This document shows, piece by piece, positions 7,558-15,837 of a stretch of DNA of 64,000 bases. The notes below the pieces were generated by a model. That model had not been told where the DNA came from and searched no databases. It was given only the letters and a program-made list of their open reading frames with translations. The stretch comes from Chromobacterium sp. ATCC 53434 (GTDB lineage Bacteria > Pseudomonadota > Gammaproteobacteria > Burkholderiales > Chromobacteriaceae), in NCBI RefSeq assembly GCF_002848345.1, contig NZ_CP025429.1, forward strand, positions 992,001-1,056,000, written 5' to 3'. Each line of letters starts with the position of its first letter. Within the stretch, counting starts at the first letter, position 1. The position numbers and the translations under genes are program-made.

Positions 7558-9582
7558 TTAGATCAGGCCGCGGCTTTGCAGCATCGCCTCCGCCCGCGGA
7601 TCGCGGCCGCGGAAGGCGCGGAAGGCCGCGCGCTGCTCGCGGGCGTCGCCGGCGCTGTAGATGTGGCGGTGCAGCTTGTCCGCCAACTGCGGATCGAACG
7701 GATCGCCGGCTTCCTCGAACGCAGCGAAGGCTTCGGCCTCCAGCACTTCCGCCCACATGTAGACGTAGTAGCCGGCGGCGTATTCCGGGCCGGTGAAGAT
7801 GTGGCGGAAGTGCGGCGGACGATGATTCATGTCGGCCGCGGCCGGGACGCCCAGCCGTTCGCGCTCGGCGGCCTCGAAGGCCGCGATGTCGACGCCGTCG
7901 GCGTCGGTGCGCTGGTGCAGCGCCAGATCGATCAGCGTGGAGGCGGTGTAGCGCACCGTCTCGAAACCCTGGTTGAAGTGGCGCGCCGCCTTGATCTTGG
8001 CGACCAGCTCGGCCGGGATGGCCGCGCCGGTTTCGGCATGGCGGGCATGCCGGGCCAGCACCTCGGGCACCAGCGCCCAGTTCTCCATCAGCTGCGACGG
8101 CAGCTCGACGTAGTCCCACGGGCAGTTGGGGCCGGCCAGCAGACGGTACTCGACGTCGGATAGCAGGCCGTGCAGGCCGTGGCCGAATTCGTGGAACAGC
8201 GTGCGCACGTCGTCGAAGCTCAGCAGCGTCTGGCCATGGCCGGCCTTGGCGAAGTTGTTGTTGTTGACGACGATGGGCAGCGTCTCGCCGCCGTTGCGTC
8301 CCTGGGAGCGGTAGACGTGCATCCAGGCGCCGCCGCGCTTGCTCTGGCGCGCGTAGTTGTCGCCGAGGAACAGGCCTATCGTCTTGCCGCCACGGCTGAC
8401 TTCCCAGGCGCGCACGTCGGGATGGTAGAGCTTGAGATCGCGCCGTTCGGCGAAGCTGAGGCCGAACAGCCGGCCGGCGACGTCGAACATTGCCGCGATC
8501 ATATTGTCGAGGCCGAAGTAGGGCTTGATCTCGGCGTCGTCCAGCGCGTAGCGGGCGATGCGCACTTTTTCAGCCAGGTAGAACCAGTCCCACGGCTGGA
8601 TGTCGGCCGCTTCGCCGAGGCGGGCCGCCTCGTCGCGCAGCATGGCCTTCTCCGCTTCGAAGCGGCCCTTGGCCGGCTCCCAGACTTGTTCCAGCAGCGC
8701 GTGCACCGCGGCCGGCGTGCCGGCCATGCGGTTGGCCATCGCGTAGTCGGCGAAGCTGTCGAAGCCCAGCAGCCTGGATTGTTCGACGCGCAGCGCCAGG
8801 ATTTCCCGCGCCAGCGGGCGGTTGTCGCGCTCCGGGTGCTCGCCGCGGCCGGTCCAGGCGCGCCAGGCGGCCTCGCGCAGCTCGCGGCGGCTGGAGAAGG
8901 TCAGGAAGGGCACGATGGACGAGCGCGACAGCGTGATCGCCCAGCCGGCCAGGCCGCGGTCCTCGGCGGCGGCGCGGGCGGCGTCGAGCAGGAAGGGCGG
9001 CAGGCCGGCGAGCTGGTCTTCGCCCAGCGGCAGCGCGTATTCGGCTTCGTCGGCCAGCACGTTCTGGCCGAAGGCGGTGGTCAATTCGGCCAGCCGCGAG
9101 ATGATCTCGGCGTAGCGGCGGCGATCCTCGCCCTGCAGCTTGGCGCCGGCGCGGACGAAGTTGCGGTGTATCCGGTCCAGCAGGCGGTCCTGCTCCTCGC
9201 TGAGGCCGAGCTCGCCGCGCCGGGCGTGGACGGCGTCCAGCCGGGCGAAGAAGCCGGCGTGCATGTAGACGCGGCTGCTGTGCTCGGCCAGCCGCGGGGC
9301 CATGCGGCGCTCCACCTGCTGCAGTTCGGCCGAGGTTTCCGATGCGGTCAGATTGTCCAGCAGCAGTTGGGCGCGTTCCAGCCGCGGGCCGCTGCAATCG
9401 AAGGCGGCGGCGGTGTTGCCGAAGTCCGGCGCGTCGGGCAGCGCGGCCAGCGCGTCGATTTCGGCCAGGTGTTCGGCGAACAGCGTGTCGAAAGCGGCTT
9501 CGAAGTGTTGCGGGCGTATTTGGTCGAACGGGGGCAACTGGTGGGGAGTGGACCAGTCTTGCAGCAAGGGATTGGCGTTCAT
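7558..9582 (-). CDS. Oligopeptidase A (M3 metallopeptidase), copy 2
   Basis: A second full-length M3 oligopeptidase (674 residues) with the intact HEFGH zinc motif near residue 463 and the same N-terminal NPLLQDWSTPHQLPPFDQI block as copy 1. The two proteins align along their whole length with many shared blocks (for example ARSS/SRSS, GDNYARQSKRGGAWM versus SDNFARPGKKGGAWM), so they are ancient duplicates rather than a recent copy. Both keep the catalytic residues, so neither is obviously decaying. The ATG at 9582 begins the conserved N-terminus. Which copy performs the ancestral peptide-recycling role cannot be told from sequence. Confidence 0.9.
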   Translation of the reverse strand: MNANPLLQDWSTPHQLPPFDQIRPQHFEAAFDTLFAEHLAEIDALAALPDAPDFGNTAAAFDCSGPRLERAQLLLDNLTASETSAELQQVERRMAPRLAEHSSRVYMHAGFFARLDAVHARRGELGLSEEQDRLLDRIHRNFVRAGAKLQGEDRRRYAEIISRLAELTTAFGQNVLADEAEYALPLGEDQLAGLPPFLLDAARAAAEDRGLAGWAITLSRSSIVPFLTFSSRRELREAAWRAWTGRGEHPERDNRPLAREILALRVEQSRLLGFDSFADYAMANRMAGTPAAVHALLEQVWEPAKGRFEAEKAMLRDEAARLGEAADIQPWDWFYLAEKVRIARYALDDAEIKPYFGLDNMIAAMFDVAGRLFGLSFAERRDLKLYHPDVRAWEVSRGGKTIGLFLGDNYARQSKRGGAWMHVYRSQGRNGGETLPIVVNNNNFAKAGHGQTLLSFDDVRTLFHEFGHGLHGLLSDVEYRLLAGPNCPWDYVELPSQLMENWALVPEVLARHARHAETGAAIPAELVAKIKAARHFNQGFETVRYTASTLIDLALHQRTDADGVDIAAFEAAERERLGVPAAADMNHRPPHFRHIFTGPEYAAGYYVYMWAEVLEAEAFAAFEEAGDPFDPQLADKLHRHIYSAGDAREQRAAFRAFRGRDPRAEAMLQSRGLI

Positions 9583-9667
9583 GGCGCTCTTTTCGCTCCG
9601 GTTGGCGGTGAGCTCATGACTTTATCATTGTTTCTGGTCGGAACAAACCCGCCATGCCGCCGGAATG

Positions 9668-10041
9668 TCACAGATTCTGCGCGATGCGCCACAGCACGCC
9701 GGACGGGTCGGTCAGGGAGAAGTCCAGCATGCGCCACGGCTGCTGCTTCAACTCGCCGATCTCGATCCGGTATTTCCCAGCGATGTCGCGGCGCAGCAAC
9801 TCGGCATGCCAGGCGGCGGCGTCTTCGACCAGCAGGTGCATCACGCAATTGGCGGCGAATTCCGGCTGATAGTAGTCCTGCAGCAGGAAGCTGCAATCGC
9901 CGTGGGCGAAGAGTAGGCGACGCCGTGACCGACGGATTTCCGTTCGAAGCCGATGTCCTGATAGAAGTCCTGAGACAGCGCGAAGTCGCGGCTGGGGACG
10001 AAGGCTTTCAGTTCTACGGTGTTCAGGTTCGGCATGTCCAT
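9668..10041 (-). pseudogene. Frameshifted VOC (glyoxalase/bleomycin-resistance) family gene
   Basis: Read from an ATG at 10041 with AGGAG five bases upstream, the first frame gives MDMPNLNTVELKAFVPSRDF and continues to GVAYS near 9913, after which it becomes nonsense and stops at 9841. Switching frame at 9907-9915 restores a typical VOC continuation (FAHGDCSFLLQDYYQ, later LLVEDAAAW and LTDPSGVLWRIAQ) ending at a TGA at 9668. The combined product would be about 124 residues, the normal length of a one-module VOC protein. A single base change in the count within that short stretch would repair it. It is therefore either a recent pseudogene or a sequencing error; function of the intact protein would be an unknown metal-dependent lyase, isomerase or resistance protein. 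Confidence 0.75.
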
Positions 10042-10056
10042 GCTCCTGTCGGATGT

Positions 10057-10077
10057 GAAAAACCCGCCTGGGCGGGT
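10057..10077 (-). terminator. Intrinsic terminator after oxyR
   Basis: On the minus strand ACCCGCC-CA-GGCGGGT is followed by TTTTT (plus-strand A run at 10058-10062). It lies 45 bases past the oxyR stop and just upstream of the VOC gene start, ending the minCDE-oxyR operon. Confidence 0.7.
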
Positions 10078-10121
10078 CGGGTGCGGAATGAGGCCTTGCC
10101 GGCTGTTCAAGGAACAGGCGG

Positions 10122-11060
10122 CTACGCCAGCTTCGGCTCGCCTTCCAGCATCAGCACGCCGGGCAGGCCGGAGCGGAAGACCGCCTGCTGCAGCGTGTCT
10201 ATCGCCTTCTTGCGGAAGAACTGCTTGCGGGTGACCAGCAGCACGCGGCGTCGCGGCGCCGGCTCGCTGAACGGCACCACCGACAGCAGCGTCTCGTCGC
10301 CGGGACCGACCGAGGTGGTCGGCATCACGGTCACGCCCATGCCGCTGGCCACCATGTGCCGTATCGTGTTCAGCGAACTGCCTTGCAGCGTGCTGGCCAG
10401 GCCGTTGCCGTGGTTCTGGCGGCTGGACAGCTCGCTGCAGGCCTGCAGCACCTGATCGCGGAAGCAGTTGCCCTGGGTCAGCAGCAGCACGCTTTCCTCG
10501 GCCAGCTGGCAGGCGGCGACCTGGCGCTGCTTTTCCCATGGATGGCCCTTGGGCATCGCGACGACGAAGGGCTCGTCGTACAGCGGCCAGGCCTCGACGC
10601 CGGTTTCCTCGAACGGATCGGCGACGATGATGGCGTCGACCTCGCCGCGCTTCAGCATTTCCGCCAGCCGGGAGGTGTAGTTCTCCTCCAGGATCAGCGG
10701 CATGTCCGGCGCCAGGATGCGCAGCGCCGGAATCAGCTTGGGCAGCAGATAGGGGCTGATGGTGAAGATCACCCCCAGCTTCAGCGGTCCGGCCAGCTCG
10801 TTCTGATGCTCGCCGGCCAGCCGCTTCACCGCTTCGGCCTCTTCCAGCACCCGCTGCGACTGCTCGATGATGCGCTCGCCGATCTCGGTGACCGCGACCT
10901 CCTGGCCGCCGCGTTCGAACAGGGTGATGCCCAGTTCGTCTTCCAGCTTCTTGATCGCGATCGACAGCGTCGGCTGGCTGACGAAGCAGCTTTGGGCGGC
11001 GCGGCCGAAGTGGCGCTCGCGCGCCACCGCCACGATATAGCGCAGTTCGGTCAGCGTCAT
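10122..11060 (-). CDS. oxyR: Hydrogen peroxide-sensing LysR-type regulator OxyR
   Basis: A 312-residue LysR-type regulator. The N-terminal helix-turn-helix (MTLTELRYIVAVARERHFG, residues 1-60) is followed by the ligand-binding-type domain. The redox pair expected of OxyR is present at exactly C199 and C208 (GNCFRDQVLQAC), the same numbers as in E. coli, where they form the peroxide-induced disulfide. It therefore should activate peroxide defence genes and repress itself. The gene starts 3 bases after the minE stop, so it is the last gene of a minC-minD-minE-oxyR operon, an order known from Neisseria gonorrhoeae. A terminator follows. Confidence 0.95.
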   Translation of the reverse strand: MTLTELRYIVAVARERHFGRAAQSCFVSQPTLSIAIKKLEDELGITLFERGGQEVAVTEIGERIIEQSQRVLEEAEAVKRLAGEHQNELAGPLKLGVIFTISPYLLPKLIPALRILAPDMPLILEENYTSRLAEMLKRGEVDAIIVADPFEETGVEAWPLYDEPFVVAMPKGHPWEKQRQVAACQLAEESVLLLTQGNCFRDQVLQACSELSSRQNHGNGLASTLQGSSLNTIRHMVASGMGVTVMPTTSVGPGDETLLSVVPFSEPAPRRRVLLVTRKQFFRKKAIDTLQQAVFRSGLPGVLMLEGEPKLA

Positions 11061-11063
11061 GGC

Positions 11064-11321
11064 TTAGCGCTGTTGCTCCGGCAGTACGATGTTGACTTCC
11101 AGGACTTCGTAATCGTCCTGGCGCTCCACCTGCACCTTGATGTCGTCGAGATTGACCGACACGTATTTGGAAATCACTTCCATCAATTCGCGTTGCAGCG
11201 CGGGCAGGTAGTCCGGCGCGTGGCGGCCGTTGCGTTCATGCGCGAGGATGATCTGCAGGCGTTCGCGGGCGATGGCCGCGGACTTCTGCCGCTTGCCGAA
11301 AATCATATCGATCAATGACAT
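11064..11321 (-). CDS. minE: Cell division topological specificity factor MinE
   Basis: MinE drives the pole-to-pole oscillation of MinCD and keeps the division site at mid-cell. The 85 residues carry the N-terminal amphipathic membrane-targeting part and contact helix ([19 protein letters not shown], about residues 14-32) and the C-terminal topological specificity domain ([23 protein letters not shown]). The ATG at 11321 is used: GGAGG lies 6 bases upstream and overlaps the end of minD; an in-frame TTG two codons earlier has no better support. minD ends 2 bases before this start. Confidence 0.95.
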   Translation of the reverse strand: MSLIDMIFGKRQKSAAIARERLQIILAHERNGRHAPDYLPALQRELMEVISKYVSVNLDDIKVQVERQDDYEVLEVNIVLPEQQR

Positions 11322-11323
11322 GC

Positions 11324-12136
11324 TCAACCTCCAAACAGGCGCTTGAGGATACCGACCTTGGGCGCATCCAGGAAACGCATCGGACGCTGTTCGCCAAGGA
11401 AGCGCGAGACTACGTCGGTGTAGGCCTCGGCCACGTCGGAACCCTTCAGATGGATGGCCGGGGTGCCGGAGTTGGAGGCCTGCAACACGCTTTGCGATTC
11501 CGGAATGACGCCCAGCAGCGGCACGCGCAGGATTTCCTTGACGTCGTCGACCGACAGCATTTCGCCCTTGTCGACGCGGCCCGGCGCGTAGCGGGTGATC
11601 AGCAGATGCTCCTTCACCGCCTCGCGGCCTTCCTCGGCGCGCTTGGACTTGGACGACAGAATGCCCAGGATGCGGTCGGAGTCGCGCACCGACGACACTT
11701 CCGGGTTGGTGACGATCAGCGCTTCGTCGGCGAAGTACAGCGCCATCAGCGCGCCTTTCTCGATGCCGGCCGGAGAGTCGCAGACGATGTAGTCGAAACC
11801 GGCCTCGCCCAGGCTATGCAGCACTTTTTCGACGCCTTCCAGCGTCAGCGCGTCCTTGTCGCGGGTCTGCGAGGCCGGGATGATGAACAGGTTGTCGCAG
11901 TTCTTGTCCTTGATCAGCGCCTGGTTCAGAGTGGCCTCGCCATTGACGACATTGATCAGGTCGTACACCACGCGGCGTTCGCAGCCCATGATCAGGTCGA
12001 GGTTGCGCAGGCCGACGTCGAAGTCGATCACGGCAGTCTTGTGGCCGCGCAGTGCCAGGCCGGAGGCGAAGCTCGCGCTGGTGGTGGTTTTGCCTACGCC
12101 ACCCTTGCCGGATGTCACAACGATGATTTTTGCCAC
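11324..12136 (-). CDS. minD: Septum site-determining ATPase MinD
   Basis: MinD is a membrane-associated ATPase that recruits MinC and is released by MinE. The 270 residues contain the deviant Walker A motif [10 protein letters not shown] (residues 9-18), the [14 protein letters not shown] switch region, the [10 protein letters not shown] switch II and the C-terminal amphipathic membrane-targeting helix ([10 protein letters not shown]). The start codon is GTG at 12136 with AGAGGAAAG upstream; translation gives the typical [10 protein letters not shown]. minC ends 21 bases before it and minE begins 2 bases after it. Confidence 0.96.
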   Translation of the reverse strand: MAKIIVVTSGKGGVGKTTTSASFASGLALRGHKTAVIDFDVGLRNLDLIMGCERRVVYDLINVVNGEATLNQALIKDKNCDNLFIIPASQTRDKDALTLEGVEKVLHSLGEAGFDYIVCDSPAGIEKGALMALYFADEALIVTNPEVSSVRDSDRILGILSSKSKRAEEGREAVKEHLLITRYAPGRVDKGEMLSVDDVKEILRVPLLGVIPESQSVLQASNSGTPAIHLKGSDVAEAYTDVVSRFLGEQRPMRFLDAPKVGILKRLFGG

Positions 12137-12157
12137 GGGGCTTTCCTCTGGTATGTG

Positions 12158-12877
12158 TTACTCGCCGAGCGCGGTCATCACCAGGCGCTCGTTTTCAAGA
12201 TAAATCTGGGTCGGTTTGCCCAGGATGCTGTCCGGCAGTGCCTGTTCTATCGTCCGGTACACCCCGGCTATGGATACCAGCTCGGCTTCCATGCTGCGGG
12301 TGAAAATGCGGGCGGCGTGGTTGCCGCGGGCGCCGGCCAGCGCCCGGCCGCGCAACGGCGCGTAGACGTGGATGTTGCCGTCGGCGATGACTTCGGCGCC
12401 GGCGCTGACCATAGCCAGCACCACCAGATCGCAGCCCTTGGCGTAGATCTGTTGGCCGGCGCGCACCGGGCGGTCGATGATCATCGCGGCGGCCGGCGCC
12501 GAGGCAGCAGCTTCGACGGCCGGCTTGGCCGCCGGTTCCTGGATCGCTTGCGCCGAGCGCGCCGGCGCGGCGTTGTTGGCGAAGGCGAGGCCGAAGCGGC
12601 TGGCCACCGCCGCCAGCGCATTGTCCGGATGGCGCAGCGCCACCGCGCGGATGCCGCGGCGGCTGAGCAGCGGCAGCAGGCGGCCCAGATCCAGCTCGGC
12701 CGGATTGGGCAGGGCCTCCACATCGAGCACGAAGGCTTCGGCGGGGGCGTCGCTGGCGTTGCCGAAGCGCGCGTCCAGCGCCTGGCCCAGTTCGTCCAGG
12801 TTGTCGGTGCGCAACAGGATCGCCAGCAGGTCCAGACTGGCGGATTTGATGTCGAAGGCGTTGGCCACAGGGCTCAT
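12158..12877 (-). CDS. minC: Septum site-determining protein MinC
   Basis: MinC, carried by MinD, blocks FtsZ assembly near the poles. The 239 residues have the N-terminal FtsZ-inhibiting domain (about 1-105), a proline/alanine-rich linker (residues 110-135), and the C-terminal beta-helix domain with [50 protein letters not shown], which binds MinD. It is the first gene of the min operon. A good sigma-70 promoter lies 41-69 bases upstream. Confidence 0.95.
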   Translation of the reverse strand: MSPVANAFDIKSASLDLLAILLRTDNLDELGQALDARFGNASDAPAEAFVLDVEALPNPAELDLGRLLPLLSRRGIRAVALRHPDNALAAVASRFGLAFANNAAPARSAQAIQEPAAKPAVEAAASAPAAAMIIDRPVRAGQQIYAKGCDLVVLAMVSAGAEVIADGNIHVYAPLRGRALAGARGNHAARIFTRSMEAELVSIAGVYRTIEQALPDSILGKPTQIYLENERLVMTALGE

Positions 12878-12917
12878 TGGGGTAACTTTAATATGGATAG
12901 ATTTCTTCTATGGACCG

Positions 12918-12946
12918 AGTTTACTGGCTTGAGGCCCGCGTTTCAA
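12918..12946 (-). promoter_or_regulatory. Sigma-70 promoter of minCDE-oxyR
   Basis: On the minus strand TTGAAA (plus 12941-12946) and TAAACT (plus 12918-12923) are exactly 17 bases apart, 40 bases before the minC ATG. It is the only strong promoter match in the minC upstream region. Confidence 0.6.
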
Positions 12947-13122
12947 TGGCGGTGACGGCGCGGCCGGAGACGAGGCGGTCGCGGCTGTCGAATCGTCGCG
13001 TCGAGGCTGTTGCGATGCAAAAAATCTTGTCGGCAATCATGTCTGTGGGGACAGGTGCGGGATTGTCATGAATATGGAATGATGGCGTGGTAAAAAGCTT
13101 GGCGGAATAGCCGCTTAGTTTA

Positions 13123-13137
13123 TTGTGCACTGCAACA
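13123..13137. promoter_or_regulatory. PhaR-like operator 1 upstream of the phasin promoter
   Basis: TTGTGCA-C-TGCAACA, an imperfect 7-1-7 dyad, lies just upstream of the -35 hexamer of the phasin promoter. It resembles the TGC/GCA dyads bound by the polyhydroxybutyrate repressor PhaR. Identity of the binding protein is inference. Confidence 0.55.
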
Positions 13138-13142
13138 TTGTC

Positions 13143-13172
13143 TTGACCGGCGCGCGATTTTCGCGCTACAGT
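13143..13172 (+). promoter_or_regulatory. Sigma-70 promoter of the phasin gene
   Basis: TTGACC (13143-13148) and TACAGT (13167-13172) are 18 bases apart. The promoter sits between two PhaR-like dyads, an arrangement expected for repression. Confidence 0.55.
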
Positions 13173-13177
13173 GGTGT

Positions 13178-13192
13178 TGTTGCAGTGCAACA
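13178..13192. promoter_or_regulatory. PhaR-like operator 2, perfect dyad at the phasin transcription start
   Basis: TGTTGCA-G-TGCAACA is a perfect 7-1-7 palindrome located 6 bases after the -10 element, so it would cover the start of transcription. Same half-site as operators at 13123 and 16644. Confidence 0.65.
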
Positions 13193-13263
13193 TCATTTAA
13201 GGTACCAGTCTTGCTCGCTGTAACACTGAGTCGTTGTCTACCGACATTCTAGGAGCTGATTAC

Positions 13264-13830
13264 ATGTTTACCACCACCCAGGAACTCTCCGCGCTCGGCC
13301 AGTCGCAGTTTGACAAGGCTGTCCGCCTCTCGTCCATCGTCCTCGCCGGCGCCGAGCGTTTCGCCAGCCTGCAGTTGGACCTGTCGCGCAAACTGTTGAG
13401 CGACAACGCCGAAGCGTTCAAGGCGCTCAGCGAAGTGAAAGACGCCAAGACGCTGGGCGAGCTGCAAAGCGGCCTGACCCAGCCGGCTCTGGACCAGGCC
13501 TTCTCGGCCGCGCGCAATGTCTACGATGCCGCGCTGGTCACCCAGAACGAGCTGTCCGCCTTCGTCGAAGAACAGATCGCCGAAAACAACAAGGCGCTGC
13601 AAACCAGCCTCGACCGCCTGTCCAAGAGCGCTCCGGCCGGCTCCGACATCGCCGTGGCCGCGTTGAAGACGCTGCTGAACACTTCGACCGCCGCTTTCGA
13701 GAGCGTGTCCAAGACCGCCAAGAAGGTCGGCGCCGAGATCGCCGAAGCCGGCGTCGAAGCCGCCACCAACTCGGCCAAGGCCGCCAGCGCCGCCGTGGCG
13801 CGCAAGAAGAACGCCACCGCCGCAGCCTGA
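13264..13830 (+). CDS. phaP: Phasin family protein (PHA granule-associated)
   Basis: A 188-residue phasin, which coats polyhydroxyalkanoate granules and controls their number and size. It is almost entirely helical, starts MFTTTQELSALGQSQFDKAVRL, and ends in an alanine/lysine-rich tail (ARKKNATAAA), as in the TIGR-type phasins of Burkholderia and Chromobacterium. The ATG at 13264 has AGGAG 9 bases upstream; an upstream in-frame ATG at 13234 falls in the leader. A strong promoter flanked by two TGCAACA dyads suggests repression by PhaR and induction when granules form. A terminator follows. No PHA synthase gene is in this window. Confidence 0.9.
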   Translation: MFTTTQELSALGQSQFDKAVRLSSIVLAGAERFASLQLDLSRKLLSDNAEAFKALSEVKDAKTLGELQSGLTQPALDQAFSAARNVYDAALVTQNELSAFVEEQIAENNKALQTSLDRLSKSAPAGSDIAVAALKTLLNTSTAAFESVSKTAKKVGAEIAEAGVEAATNSAKAASAAVARKKNATAAA

Positions 13831-13857
13831 TTCCGTTTCGCGGTTTCGCAGATCCGA

Positions 13858-13890
13858 CCCGCCCTGGCGCAAGCCAGCGGCGGGTTTTTT
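13858..13890 (+). terminator. Intrinsic terminator after the phasin gene
   Basis: CCCGCC-CTGGC at 13858-13868 pairs with GCCAG-C-GGCGGG (13873-13884) with one bulged base, a 4-base loop and then six T residues. Confidence 0.85.
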
Positions 13891-13929
13891 ATCAGGGATC
13901 CATTCAGCTAGCCATCCGATAAGCGGTGT

Positions 13930-15465
13930 CTAATTGCTGGTTTCTGGGCGTGACCATTTTTTAGGTTGGTACACGTTCCAAGCTGTTAGAGAGAAGACGT
14001 ATTCTTGCGAGACGGGTTTGCCCTGTAGATAGAACTGTACGTTTTCCTTTATCGATGTGCTTTCTTTGTTCCTATACAGCCATCTCAGCTCCGATGCGGT
14101 AATCGCCCTTCCATAATCGCCTTGTTTTTTTGCAATCTCAGGAATGCTATCTATCAGGTGATCAACGCAGAACAGTACTTTCCCATTTCGCACTTGTGTT
14201 TGAAATTCAAGTCCAGCCTTGCTTGTTCTAATCCAACCTTGATCTCTGCTGTCCTGAGCGCTTATTTTTCGTTCGGTAACATTGTATTTTTTATGATTAA
14301 GCAAAAAGTTTTTATACTGAATGGCTCTATCTGAATCCATCAGTTCTTGCCGGATTTCCTCATCGGAATTAAAATGTGTCGCGCCTCTTTCCCAAACTGA
14401 ATTGGTTATGTCATTTTGGATGCGAATCTCTTTCTTGCTATCGTCTTTTGTTGAAGATAGCATATTCAGAGCTGCTTGACGTGGCCGTGCCAGGCCGTAA
14501 ATCAAATCCCCTGATTCGAAATCGGCGGCTATGTCGGTACTTCGACCATTTATTTTGATGTCTCTGCGCTCTCTTATTAGTTTTGGATTGATTTCTATAT
14601 CTGCAATATTTATATTTTTCAGGCTATTGGGAATGTCGTTGATCGCTATTTCCCACTTGACTCGCGAAGGAGCGATCATGGTAATGTCGCTGATGTTTTG
14701 GGGAAGGATAATGGGTAGGGCCAGACTTTTGCAATAATCAATAGTTAAAGTCTTTAGGCCAGATGGCAAGGGCTGTGGCAGCTCTTTAATAGTGTGATTG
14801 TATTGTATTTGCAGATGGGAAAGATTGTCTGGCAGGTTGGGCAGGGATGTAAAATTATTGCAATATGTAATTTTTAGAGTGTCCAGACTGTTTGGCAGGC
14901 TTGGGATGGAGTGAATTCCATCTATCCCATTAAGTTCAAGAACCGATAGTGTTTCAGGGAGCTCTGGAGCGTGTTTGAGTTCCACAGAATCTAGCTTTAA
15001 TTCCAATAGATTGGAAGGCATTGGCGGCAAGCTCTCTAATTTGCAGCTTTGTATCTCTAGTTTTTTCAAACCCTCGGGCAGTTTTGGAAAAGGGGTTTCG
15101 CATCCACGGATAAGGAGAGATTGCAAACCGTCGGGAAGCTCGGAAATAGGGCCGTTGTAGTTTTCTATTGCGAGATATTGCAAGCTTTTGGGGAGGGGTG
15201 GCAACTCTCTCAATTTTAGATAGATATCTATCTCCAGTCTTTCCAAGCCAGCCGGAAGTGGAGGAAGGGAGCTTACCGATTCGCTAACATGCAGGGAGGT
15301 GCGATTGTATTTAATGGCGTCTCTGATTTTTTCTGCAAGCTGAGATCTATCATATTGTTCTTTTTTCGGCCCACTTTGCTCCCATTCGGTCAAGGCATCT
15401 GCCGCATGAGGATCCGTTTCCGCGAGCTTTATATGGTTGTTTGTGGAGGTTATGCTGTTTAACAT
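13930..15465 (-). CDS. Leucine-rich-repeat protein, candidate type III secretion effector
   Basis: A 511-residue protein in a clearly AT-richer gene than its neighbours. Residues about 65-245 are short LPX-type leucine-rich repeats of roughly 20-21 residues (LPPLPAGLERLEI, LPEGLKKLEIQSC, LPPMPSNLLELKL, LPNLPDNLSHLQI), the YopM/IpaH style. The N-terminus is serine/threonine/asparagine rich (MLNSITSTNNHIKL), as in type III secreted proteins, and has no signal peptide or membrane segment. The C-terminal 200 residues (GWIRTSKAGLEFQ, AITASELRWLYRNKE, VQFYLQGKPV) form an unrecognised domain; it is not the NEL ubiquitin ligase domain. Low GC, isolation and repeat type suggest acquisition by transfer. 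Secretion is inference. Confidence 0.75.
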   Translation of the reverse strand: MLNSITSTNNHIKLAETDPHAADALTEWEQSGPKKEQYDRSQLAEKIRDAIKYNRTSLHVSESVSSLPPLPAGLERLEIDIYLKLRELPPLPKSLQYLAIENYNGPISELPDGLQSLLIRGCETPFPKLPEGLKKLEIQSCKLESLPPMPSNLLELKLDSVELKHAPELPETLSVLELNGIDGIHSIPSLPNSLDTLKITYCNNFTSLPNLPDNLSHLQIQYNHTIKELPQPLPSGLKTLTIDYCKSLALPIILPQNISDITMIAPSRVKWEIAINDIPNSLKNINIADIEINPKLIRERRDIKINGRSTDIAADFESGDLIYGLARPRQAALNMLSSTKDDSKKEIRIQNDITNSVWERGATHFNSDEEIRQELMDSDRAIQYKNFLLNHKKYNVTERKISAQDSRDQGWIRTSKAGLEFQTQVRNGKVLFCVDHLIDSIPEIAKKQGDYGRAITASELRWLYRNKESTSIKENVQFYLQGKPVSQEYVFSLTAWNVYQPKKWSRPETSN

Positions 15466-15837
15466 TGGCGCGGTCTTTTTGAATGAGAGGAGAGTGTTAA
15501 CTGGATTTAAATGAATATGCGCTGTAATATACCTGCTGCGTTTATAAAATAATGCAATAAAAAGCCATGCAGGAAGACGGTGTGATTATTGTGGCAGGGT
15601 TTATTTTATTGAGTTTGAAGAGGGAATCTTTCAAAAACCGCTTAACGAAATTGGGCGAAGCCATTCTCGCGAGATGCAAACTAAAAAAGACCGGGAGTGG
15701 CGGATGGCTGCAAGGCGAACTCATCCAATTGAGTGGCGTAGGCTGAACGGCGGCGACTATCTGGTCCGTCGTTGGAATCGACTTGTCAGGGAAACGGAAT
15801 ATATCGAGGCCGCGGCTCAATCCGGGCCGCGCTTGGC
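15466..15837. other. AT-rich gap upstream of the LRR gene
   Basis: This 372-base stretch separates the LRR gene start from the end of the next minus-strand gene. It is AT-rich near the LRR gene, where its promoter should lie (several TATA-like hexamers, none with a convincing -35), and becomes GC-rich near 15700. Open frames across it give no protein-like sequence. Nothing else seen. Confidence 0.5.

Larger units (their letters stand above)
12878..13263. other. Intergenic region between minC and the phasin gene
   Basis: This 386-base gap holds the minC promoter on its left and the phasin promoter with two PhaR-like dyads on its right. Nothing gene-like was seen in between. Confidence 0.6.

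Noticed and set aside
4724..10455. Long plus-strand open frames opposite the oligopeptidase genes
   Set aside because: They are complementary-strand shadows of conserved M3 peptidases and OxyR; the predicted products show no recognisable domain.
13930..15465. The LRR protein as an IpaH-type NEL ubiquitin ligase
   Set aside because: The LRR style fits, and a C-V-D triplet occurs near the C-terminus, but the NEL domain's surrounding sequence and length are absent.
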